This document shows positions 55,060-64,000 of a stretch of DNA of 64,000 bases, piece by piece; position 1 is the first letter of the stretch, and each line of letters begins with the position of its first letter. Source of the stretch: Aspidiotus rigidus (taxonomy: Eukaryota; Arthropoda; Insecta; Hemiptera; Diaspididae); NCBI GenBank assembly GCA_035079385.1, contig JAVHKY010000013.1, forward strand, positions 9,484,001 to 9,548,000, in the 5' to 3' direction. Under the pieces are notes generated by a model. It saw only the letters and a list, made by a program, of their open reading frames with translations. It did no database searches and was not told the origin of the DNA. The position numbers and the translations under genes were made by a program.

Positions 55060-56545
55060 GAAAAACGCTTCCCCCGGACTTGATAACATACACTCGGCCA
55101 TTATCAAACGCCAAACTCACTCTCTTATCTCCCCTCCTTATTTAACACCATTTTCACACAAGACATTTGCCTTACCTTTTGGAAAACAGTCATCATCCTC
55201 CCCACACTGAAATTCAACTTAGACCCACTCCTTCGAGTCTCATACCACCGTATAGCCCTCTCCAAAGTTCTTGGCAAACTTTTCCAAAAAATACTGAACA
55301 AAAGACTCCGGTGGTATTTAGAATCAAACAACGCCCTCTCCCTCGTCCAATACGGTTTCAGAAAAGGACGGAACATTATACAACCTCTTTTCGACCTTCA
55401 ATCCCAAATCAACGATGCATCCACCAACAAATCTTCTCTATAGTCCATCTTCTTCGATCTCCAGGAAACGTTTCCTCGGGTTTGGAGATATCTTATCTCT
55501 AACAAACTTTATGAAATCGGTCGCCAAGGCCATCTCCCAAGTAAAACCTTTCTCAACAACAGAACCCTTTTAGTAAGATTCGGTCCAAAATGGAGTCCTC
55601 CAAGGCGAAGTTTTCAGCGTTCGTCTCTTCTTAATAGCTATCAATGATATCACCTCACACGTTAATCCTCTCCCTCACACAGCGTCTTTTTGTCCACGAT
55701 TATAACATCTGTATTTGCTCTGTTAACCCCCAGAGGGCCCACAGACTCCTCCAGGAAACTCTCAATTCAACTACTACAAGGATATCAAAAAACGGATTCA
55801 CATTCTCTGCTTCAAAAACATATTCAGTCATTTTCAAGAAAAGAAACCCCATTTTATCTATCCCTCCTCTCATTTTACAAAAGTTGAAAATTCTATCACG
55901 AAACCATGGCAAACTGGATCAAAAACTCACTCGGGTCCCATACATTGAATTCTCAAAGCCAAATGCACACGCGCTCCAAACATTTTCAAATTCTTCTCTC
56001 ACCCCTCGAAGGGTTGCAACCAAAAATTACTCCTTCAACTTTATGAAAGCCTCAACCGCTCAAGATTGAACTATGGTGCCCAAATTCACTCATCGCCCAA
56101 TCATGGGACACACTCCTCCATCAGAGACAAAAAACAAGAAGAAGTGATTCATTCCTGTCTAAGAATTGGCCACACAAAAATTACTCACTCTCACATAACT
56201 AACCACCACATCCTAACCCCTCCATCTTGCCCCCACTGTCAACAAGATAATTCAACAGTTGACCACTTTTTCTCCTGCCCCCAATTCTACCTCTTCGTTC
56301 TTCCACTACCTCCCTCACTTAAGTACTCAAAAACAGCCATGAAACTGTTTCTGGTACCCTACAATACTTACAATTAACTGACTTTTACACCAACATCTAA
56401 ACAACCTGACCGTCCACACTAATTCCTCTCCACGTTAATTTTTATCTTCTAATCTTCCATCTATTTTCATACCATGTCATACTGTCGAGCTAATGAACTT
56501 GTAGTTTTAAAGCTCGTTAAATAAATAAATAATAATAATAACTCT
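55060..56545 (+). mobile_element. Jockey/I-like LINE copy, 5' truncated and internally deleted
   Basis: RT fragments run from ASPGLDNIHSAIIKR (55070) through YRPIALSKVLGKLFQ-like sequence, ALSLVQYGFRKGRNI (55330) and SIFFDLQETFPRVW. Shifted frames then give HRLLQETLNS and the thumb. The copy jumps to the C-terminus, where HSCLRIGHTKITHSH and CPHCQQDNSTVDHFFSC form the terminal zinc-finger segment. The RNase H expected between them in I-like elements is missing. The 3' UTR ends in (AATA)n near 56520-56545. The 3' end nearly matches the minus-strand copy at 63.57-64.0 kb. Confidence 0.75.
56066..56377 (+). pseudogene. LINE ORF2 C-terminal segment with zinc finger
   Basis: 103 codons, the last part of ORF2. 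The RLRIGHTxLTH-type motif appears as CLRIGHTKITHSH, followed by CPHC-x9-H-x4-C (CPHCQQDNSTVDHFFSC). Differs from the 63.7-kb copy at only two residues across 77. Confidence 0.7.
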
Positions 56546-57754
56546 GAGCTTACGGGACTGAACAATAATGAGACCCAGAACTATAAGAACAACCTTACAT
56601 GTAAAGCAGATTTCAACGAATTTCAAGACGTAAATCATTTTAGAAAGGAGACAAGACATACAAACTAATTACAACAAAAACCAAAGTACACTATTCATCG
56701 TGAGTTTTTTTGTTGTCACAACACTTCAAGTAAGTATCCATAATTTTCTCCCCTTACTAAAATTAGCTTAATTAAGTATAACTTGATGGGGCAGTGTAAC
56801 ACGAAGGCAAAGGAAGAAGTGAAAAAATTAGAAGAATAATATAAAGCACACGTACTTTTACAATCGTGCATACTCTACATCGCAAAGAGATGTACGAATA
56901 CACATTTTAGCCAAAAGAAAAACAGGGAAAAATTGTAACAGAGAGAACATATTCACATGGAAAGAAATGTTCATAATCAAGGCCGAGTTGTATTAACATT
57001 TTCCACGAAAATACCGTACGTTCAGCTATAGAAATACGAGTTGTAATGAAGGTCGCTTCCTTTTCAAAAGCACAAGATGAATCACAAACATCAGCACGTT
57101 TTCAATCGGAGAATTCAATTCACTCGTACTTCAAGAGCGCCTCGCGAAAAGACGTTATGACATTCAATGCTTATCAGGTTTTATTGAAAAGGGTGTAGAA
57201 GAAAATAAAAGAAAATATTTCCCGGAATATAAGTTTGTCGCGAGAAGGAAAAGCTTCATACAACTTTACAAGATTTGAGCCACTTCGCAACGAAGTCCAG
57301 GTCGAAGTTTAATTTGTTGTTAATAGCCTTCTGGATGAAAAAAATTATTCAGTATTATTTTGTGTCCACTATAATTCCCCCATTCCGGAGCAATATTGGT
57401 AACTTCGTTAGACAGTTCTTTTGAAAATTATGAAGTTGATTTTAAATGAGTACAATATTCTAGTTCTGAAAGACGTAAAAAGTACTTACTGTAGCTTCGT
57501 GACACAAAAAAGACTCAAAATACAAATTGCCTACTTTTATCGGAACTCATAATGAGTGAGTGAGGTGTAAGTAGAGCACTGATATTGAAAAAGGGTTTTA
57601 TAAATGTACAAATCTACTTTATTAGTTGCTTTCGAGTACTTTCGGGTGTTATCCCATCATCGGTTGTGTCGCAGCTTCTCCAATTGCCTAATTTGTCTCA
57701 AAGAAAGCTTAAAAATGAATATTCATATCATCATGTAGTGAGAATAATTTCTAA
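56546..57754. other. Non-coding stretch, nothing recognised
   Basis: AT-rich with no ORF of coding character and no match to other repeats in the window. Confidence 0.5.
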
Positions 57755-60215
57755 AATGAGGGACGAGAGGAAGACAGCGATGAGTTCTACGACCTACTCC
57801 AAAAGGTAATTAAGAAAAAGAAAGGAATAACATATATAATAGGCGACCTGAATGCAAGAACCGGAGAGGGAAGAATAAAAGAGGTAATGAGACCATATGG
57901 AGAAGAAACAGTAAACAGAAACGGGAAACGGCTACTAGACTTTTGTAGCTTCAACAAATATCGGATAATGAATGGCTATTATAAACATAAGAGACAACAG
58001 AAAATAACATGGTCAACAAGAGGGGCAGAATCCATAATTGACTATGTTATTGCAAACGAAGACGCAAACAAAATAGTGCTGGATGTCAGAACACGCCGAG
58101 GTTGGAACGTAGAAACAGACCATCGATTATTAGAAGCGGAACTCAGGTTGAAGGAAGGAAAAATAAAAGAAAGAAAAAAACTCAAAAAAGAAATGGTGCT
58201 GAATATACATTCCCTAAGCGACCCTACCACACAATGGCTTCTAAAGAGGAGGATGGAAATTAATGAGACGAAAAACCCCATATCAGACGACATAAATGAA
58301 GAGTGGGACAATATAAAACGAATACTCATGGCAGCAGCAGATGAAGCCCTAGGACGGAGAAATAAAAACAAGGATCCCAAGAAAATCCCCATCTGGAACG
58401 GAGAGATAGCAGAAGCTATCAAACAAAAACAAATAGCCTGGAAGAAGTGGTTGAAGTCGCAGAAAGTTGAAGATGAGCATGAATACGCTAAAGAGATACG
58501 CACAGTGAAATCAATGGTGCGGAAAATAAGGAGACAGAGCTGGGAGAAATTCGTAGCAAATTTAGATTATGACAACACGTCCGAAAGTTTACAAAATAAT
58601 AAAAAGAATAGCAGCAAACGAAGTGCAAAAAGCAAAAATAGCCCCTCCAGAATGTGAAAAAATGGCAGATTACTTCGAAAAACATTGGTTAGATGAGGAG
58701 GAAGAAAAGAATATAAGAGAGCAAAAAAGCCTAGATGAAGATTTCGAAGAATTCACGAGAAGCGAACTCGAGGATGCATTAAAAAAATCAAAAAATTCCA
58801 AAGCACCAGGCTGCGATGGGCTCCCTACAGATATGTATATATAAGCACTCAACTCAGAAATTTGAAGATAGACTTCTAAAATTCTTCAACAATATGGTAA
58901 AGAGAAAACAAATACCCGAAGACTTTGAATATGCCATTGTAATTCCTATCCACAAGAAAGGCGATCGAAACGACCCGGACAACTACAGAGGAATAAGCTT
59001 GCTGAGCTGTGGCTATAAATTATTGGCCAGAATGATAGCTCGAAGAATCGACAACCACATGGATCCTAGAATGCTCGAGTGCCAGAATGGATTTAGGAAG
59101 GGGAGATCCTGCATCGATGGGGTCTTCACTGTCAAGATGTTAATGGAAAAAGGAAGAGAATACAACCTAGAAACTCATATCTGCTTTGTAGACCTAGAAA
59201 AAACGTACGATACAGTTATAAGAAGGAAACTCTACGAAATATTAAGGAAAGTGGAAATAGATGAACACATTTGCCAATTCTTAGAAAGAATTTACGAAAA
59301 CAACAAAATCTAAGTGAAAACTGATAAACAATCCACAACAAGGACAAGTCAAGGGGTAAGACAAGGATGCCCTCTTTCATGTGTACTATTCAAAATATGT
59401 CTTGATGACATGATTAAAATTTGGCAAAGAAAAACCCCTCAAGGAATTACCGTGGGAGGAGATAAGATTAAAACAGTACTCTTCGCGGATGACCAAGCCG
59501 TCCTCGCCGAATCGGAAGATGACCTACAAAGACTCATGTTCAATCTGGAAAAAAGCACAGAAGAATACAAGCTGAGAATGTCGATTGAAAAGACCAAGGT
59601 AATGGCTTTCAGGGGAAAAGAGCCAGTACGCAGCAAAATAGTGATAAGAAATCGAACCATAGAACAAATAAAATCTTCCAAGTATTTAGGTTGTGAAATT
59701 TCATATCTGGGTGAAGCAGATGTCGATTCAAAAATAGCAAAATTCCTAAGAGTGTCAGGAGCGCTAAATAGAGCCATGCCGAACGTCAGAAGAGAAACGC
59801 ATATCAGAGCCTACAACATCCTGGCTCGCCCGGTATTACTTTATGGCAGCGAAGTTTGGGCACTCCCAAAAAATGTAAAAAAACGAATATCCGCAGCGAG
59901 AATGAAGTTCATGAGAGCGACCGCGGGGTATACGAGATTAGACAAGAAAAGAAATACAACAATAATGGAAGAACTGGAAGCTAAGTCAGTAATGGAAAAG
60001 ATCAAAAGCTACAGGAAAAATTGGAGAAAACATGTGGGGAGAATGCCGGATGAACGATCACCAAAGCAGGTATGGAAGTACACACCGGATGGAAAGAGAA
60101 GCAGAGGAAGACCTACGAGGAGGATATTAGACACGTCGTCCAGCGATTCAGGCTCAAATACAGATACAGGCAGTCCTGCCTACGCTTCATAGTTCAAAGA
60201 AGAAAGAAGAAGAAT
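57755..60215 (+). mobile_element. RTE/CR1-like LINE, 5' truncated, few disruptions
   Basis: About 2.46 kb of a LINE ORF2. It starts inside the endonuclease (YIIGDLNARTGEG at 57834), reads through RT to a tail with KRSRGRPTRR, and ends in an AAGAAGAAAGAAGAAG simple 3' tail (about 60195-60213). Only two frameshifts and one in-frame stop were seen over about 800 codons, so it is fairly young. The simple AAG tail is shared with the LINE at 46.8 kb, but the proteins differ. Confidence 0.8.
57760..60192 (+). pseudogene. LINE ORF2: endonuclease and reverse transcriptase
   Basis: Endonuclease: GDLNARTG, ITWSTRGAESIIDYV and ETDHRLLEAEL (the SDHR-type motif with Glu-Thr). The linker is lysine-rich. 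RT: KAPGCDGLPTDMY (58802), YAIVIPIHKKGDRNDPDNYRG (58930), QNGFRKGRSCIDG (59082), FVDLEKTYD (catalytic region, with Lys where Ala or Ser is usual), GVRQGCPLSCVLF and VLFADDQAVLAES (59478). The thumb has SSKYLGCEISYLGEAD and PVLLYGSEVWALP. The frame moves near 58570-58650 and again near 58840. A TAA at 59311-59313 interrupts an otherwise continuous frame. The enzyme would nick DNA and copy its RNA into the genome. Confidence 0.8.
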
Positions 60216-60407
60216 GAAACTCCAGTAACAATTTCAAAATCTCATCAGAAAAATACCTCGAATGATAAAAAATCACTTCTTGTTATTATCAGCAACGAGA
60301 TGTATTCAGAAATTTTCAGGGTAGGGTTTTGAACAAGAAAATTTTCCAATGGGGAGTTATTGAGAGAAAAAATCTTTCTGGAAAAGGGATTTGAATAAGA
60401 TTTTACA

Positions 60408-60668
60408 ATATGTGATGCGATCTGCGAAACCATAGGATAAGTCGCACTGGCGGGACCCCCCTGTGTAAAACCTACCTTCAGAATACGCAACTACACATGC
60501 TATAAACACAAATATCTTCGTGTTGTTTGCCGAATATTTGCGCCACGATATTACTCAATAATTTTGGTTAACTGCATGTTGATATCGCTATATTCCGAGG
60601 CTAGTTTTACATGGGGTGGTCCCGCCAGTGCGACTTATCCTATGGTTTCGCAGATCGCATCACATATT
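60408..60668. repeat. Inverted repeat, 68-bp arms
   Basis: The left arm 60408-60475 and right arm 60601-60668 are near-identical inverted copies, sharing ATGTGATGCGATCTGCGAAA, CCATAGGATAAGTCGCACTG and GCGGGACC. The spacer is about 125 bp. It looks like a small foldback MITE. No target duplication was determined. Confidence 0.75.
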
Positions 60669-62324
60669 TCGAAACAAATTTTTCAGTCCCTCACCGTCAT
60701 CAACACGCCATCGCGATTATCATCGAGCTGGTGCCGACATCGGGCAGATACGGCTTGGTATTTGACTTATTTCAAGAGACAGCATCAATCACAGGAAATA
60801 CTGTGAATAACTTCAGTTGTAATTCCGTTTATAGCGACTCCTCGGTTATAAAATAATATACCAATTTTTCTACAGCAAGTTGTACGTAAGAAATAAAACT
60901 GATCATTTACAGCAATGAACTGGCGTCATCATATTATGCTGAGATAATCTACCACTACCGAATGAATCATCATTAAAGATAACCCGAGGCTGTTTCGCAG
61001 AAGCACGTGCGAGAGAGGAATTCGTGACGCCTTTCAAAAGATGGTTTTGCCTACTCGTCGCCGTGTTTGTTTCCGCTTCTGTCTCGAATTTGAAATTTAA
61101 AATATTCTTATCCGAGTATATTTCATTAGATCCGTTCTCTCGCGATACTGTAATTTAATTATATTCTAACGAGTTTATTTGGGTCATCGTACACAAGACG
61201 GCGACGCTGTTGCTATTTTGCATCCGCGTCGTCTTTTTTCCTGCTACCCCATATTCGGTTGATTTTTCCTTTCTCAGAAGACGTCGCCGACGTCGGAAAA
61301 TTCTAAATGTCACCCAAATTCTGAATTTGAATTTTCAAAACAAGTGATTTATTATCAATAACTAAGTAAAAAGGTAAATCGCTGTAACACTACCACAAGG
61401 TGAAACTTGTTGCTTCCCCTTTCTCTATCTCTAGAAACAAATGAATATGATCTATAATCTTTGGTCAAGTCAACGTATGAATTGTGCGCGTGTCATCGCT
61501 GAGCTACGATAAACTGGTACCAAACAGGTTTAGTACCATACCAACGGGGTTGGATTTTAGAGCACAGCGAAAAAGATGGTTTAGGCAGTGGAAAGAATGT
61601 AATCACAGCAAAATGAGGACCCTACAGCAAAGAAAATAATGCACAGTAAAACGTCGCATTGAACAGCAAATTGAGGATTGCGCAGCAAATAATATAATAC
61701 AACCTCAAAAAAAAATTTGAACAGCAAAATGTGTCAATTCAGCAGTAGACTGCTAAAGTGAAAAATAGAATAAAATCAGTCAAAAGTCTAAAATAAAATT
61801 CTAGAACAAAAGAAAATCTGTCCAAAATCTGAAATAGAATAAAATCGAATAAAGTTGAGGAGACGAGAATCCTGACTAGAACGGAGAAACAAAACATAAT
61901 GATCATTACACTAAAAGAGCTTCCTTTACCTTCGCCGGGCGTCCTCGTTTACGTTTCTGCCCTAGAGCCACATTTTTTGCCTGAGGTAGGAACGTCACAA
62001 AGTTGGAGGCAGATGAGCATACCCAGAGAATGTTTGCAAGTTAAATTGTTTTAGAAAAAAGGGACCTGAACAAAATAAATCTGAATTGTCATTGCGATTA
62101 ATACGAATTTTCCAAACCCCATACTGATATTTTTTGAACTCATCAAAGCTTTTCCACACTTTCTTTTTGGCGATCATTGTAGATAGAAGCTTGCACCATT
62201 ACTCTTCATTTCATACATTGTTTAACTGTTCTCTCATTCCTTTCTGCTGCTCACACATTTGATGGTCAAACATTCTTTTTTGATGTGCGATTATTAATTA
62301 ACCCATACCAAAGGAGGAACTTCT
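60669..62324. other. Non-coding stretch with CAGCAAA words
   Basis: Between 61565 and 61760 the word CAGCAAAATG or CAGCAAA recurs six or more times at irregular spacing. Otherwise AT-rich and without recognised features. Confidence 0.45.
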
Positions 62325-62700
62325 CATCCTGTTTCGAAACAAAAGATACGATGGGAACCCTCGCCGGCTGAAGTACGCGAAAATAGTGGAAGAGATCCTG
62401 GACCAGAACTATTGCCTATTCAGCAACAAGTTTTATAGAGACAGGTCACCGTTGTCACCGATACTGGCGGAGATATTCATGAATGATGTCAGTCATAGAA
62501 AACAAGATATTGGAAGGAAGAAAATTCAGAAACTTGATCAAACACTGGGCTAATTACGTACATGATATTTTTAATCGTGTGGTCAGGCATTAATATGCAG
62601 GTGGATCAAATTCTTCCGGAAACGAATACGATGAATGAAGAGCATCAAAATGGAAAAAGGCAATGAGATTATCAACTATTTGGAACTAACACTCACACCA
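62325..62700 (+). pseudogene. Penelope-like reverse transcriptase fragment
   Basis: Frames read KYAKIVEEILDQNYCLFSNKFY, then SPLSPILAEIFMNDVS, IKHWANYVHDIF (the RYVDDIF catalytic motif, with one Asp replaced by His), and MEKGNEIINYLELTLTP. This order is the Penelope-like RT palm. Frameshifts near 62490 and 62600-62650 and the lost Asp make it inactive. It is a different part of the element from the GIY-YIG copies at 9-14 kb. Confidence 0.65.
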
Positions 62701-62868
62701 AAGAACAACAGATAGCATACAAAACTGTCAGGTTTTTTACGGAGTTAAACGAGGGGTGGCAGGGGTCCAGTTGTATGGGGCACGTGAAACCTAGATTGTG
62801 ACGCAACAAGTCTGACCTACGACACCATGAAAATGTGACATCACAAGCCCGAACTTTGGAGCTATATA

Positions 62869-63098
62869 TGTAAGAATATGCTGCTGCATATTCTTGCACG
62901 CTGGCACTCGCAGACAAAATATTTGTAGGTAGTCGTAGTTGTTATAAGAGATTAGAATAGAGATAGCGAGTGTCAGTTAATTCACGTTTTGTACGTGTAG
63001 TTGAGATATCGTTCAATAGAGACTCGGTAGCAGGAAAGACGAAGGTCTTCGGATCAATAGAGACCTGTTGCCGAGAAAGACGAAGTTCGATTCTTACA
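62869..63098. mobile_element. Solo LTR, 230 bp
   Basis: Starts TGTAAGAATATGC and ends GATTCTTACA, so TGTAAGAAT/ATTCTTACA are terminal inverted repeats with the usual TG...CA ends. It is flanked by TATATA on both sides, compatible with a target duplication though low in complexity. An internal palindrome AAGAATATGC-TGCT-GCATATTCTT lies at its left end. No pol or gag adjoins it. Confidence 0.6.
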
Positions 63099-63104
63099 TA
63101 TATA

Positions 63105-63550
63105 ATAGGAGGGGTACTCAGAAAAGACTGATCTATGACGTCATCAGATTGTGACTATGAAGTCATTAAACTGTGACGTCATAGGCCCCCTTTTCTATAC
63201 TTTGTCCACGTTAAGAAAGGATAGAAAATAGTACAAAGTACGTACCTCGAAAACGGAATGGTAGATTAAAATTACCCGGAGGTACGTACTTCGTATTATA
63301 AAATGATAGGAGGAGGACTTGAAAAAAAAACTGATCCACGACGTCCTCAGATTGTGAGGTCACAACTTTTGACTCATGGGCCATAATATCATGGAGGGGG
63401 GACTTAAAAAATTCCCACTCTTGAGCCCTAATATTAGAAAGAAGGAGAACTTGGAAAAATTTCAACTCTCGAGCCATTATGTGATACGAAAGGAAGTAGG
63501 AAGAATTTGCACTTGAAAGAAAATTACAACTCTCAAGCTATGATATATCG
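63105..63550 (+). repeat. Dispersed minisatellite array (plus orientation)
   Basis: Five or so irregular units with ATAGGAGG, GGACTTG, AAAAATTTCAACTCTCGAGC and CATTATGTGATA, mixed with TGACGTCATCAGATTGTGAC inserts (63136, 63174). Same family as at 27.5 and 30.0 kb. Confidence 0.6.
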
Positions 63551-63569
63551 TTAATTGATATGTATATGA

Positions 63570-64000
63570 TCATTATTTATTTATTTAAAGAGCTTTAAAA
63601 CTACAAGTTCATTAGCTCAACAGTATGACATGGTATGAAAATAGATGGAAGATTAGAAGATAAAAATTAACGTGGAGAGGAATTAGTGTGGACGGTCAGG
63701 TTGTTTAGATGTTGGTGTAAAAGTCAGTTAATTGTAAGTATTGTAGGGTACCAGAAACGGTTTCATGGCTGTTTTTGAGTACTTGAGTGAGGGAGGCAGT
63801 GGAAGAACGAAGAGGTAGAGTTGGGGGCAGGAGAAAAAGTGGTCAACTGTTGAATTATCTTGTTGACAGTGGGGGCAAGATGGAGGGGTTAGGATGTGGT
63901 GGTTAGTTATGTGAGAGTGAGTAATTTTTGTGTGGCCAATTCTTAGACAGGAATGAATCACTTCTTCTTGTTTTTTGTCTCTGATGGAGGAGTGTGTCTC
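63570..64000 (-). mobile_element. LINE 3' end, second copy of the 55-56.5 kb family
   Basis: The complement is nearly identical to 56100-56545: the (AATA)n tail at 63570-63585, 3' UTR, and ORF2 C-terminus (63961-63728) with the CPHC zinc finger. It runs off the window edge. Because it faces the other copy, the two could pair or recombine as inverted repeats about 7 kb apart. Confidence 0.85.

Overview
The window reads as nuclear DNA of an arthropod, most likely an insect. The evidence is long AT-rich stretches without genes, spliceable GT-AG exons, AATAAA signals, and a dense mix of transposons typical of insect genomes: R1-like and Jockey-like LINEs, RTE/CR1-like LINEs, Ty3/gypsy elements, Penelope-like elements, P-element, MULE and hAT relatives, and foldback MITEs. 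Nothing bacterial or organellar was seen. The species cannot be fixed from the sequence alone.

Two host genes can be supported. One is a minus-strand, three-exon gene (44384 down to 37059) for a putative secreted protein of about 345 residues with a signal peptide, 8 cysteines and 3 N-glycosylation sequons. Its second intron is swollen from roughly 0.1 kb to 5.9 kb by a MITE, which was itself hit by an intact gypsy retrotransposon with apparently identical 326-bp LTRs. The other is a minus-strand 312-residue ORF (53793 to 52855) with its own AATAAA signal. Neither protein family is recognised.

Layout. 0-3 kb: a possible LINE ORF1 scrap, then mostly featureless DNA. 3.0-7.04 kb: a P-element transposase pseudogene, a Jockey-like scrap and an internally deleted R1-like LINE ending in poly(A). 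9.2-14.3 kb: two Penelope-like 3' ends (GIY-YIG nuclease plus 3' UTR) and an inverted third piece, flanking a decayed LINE that carries a hAT-type MITE. 16.7-19.8 kb: a large foldback element with an insertion in its left arm. 22.5-24.1 kb: a LINE tail and a GGAGGC-rich element with 16-bp perfect terminal repeats. 26.1-30.2 kb: a dispersed unknown repeat, an antisense Jockey-like fragment, and a composite of 45-bp and about 50-bp minisatellites. 32.7-35.5 kb: a decayed gypsy pol. 37-44.4 kb: the secreted-protein gene with its nested elements. 46.8-52 kb: a LINE tail, a hairpin, a 429-bp (CT)n tract, a MULE transposase pseudogene split by a palindromic MITE, and two foldback repeats. 55-64 kb: two copies of one LINE family in opposite orientation, an RTE/CR1-like LINE with few disruptions, an inverted repeat, a Penelope RT scrap, a solo LTR and more minisatellite.

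The main theme is nested, mostly dead transposons, with one element that still looks active: the gypsy at 37.8-43.2 kb, with open gag and pol joined by a canonical -1 frameshift heptamer.
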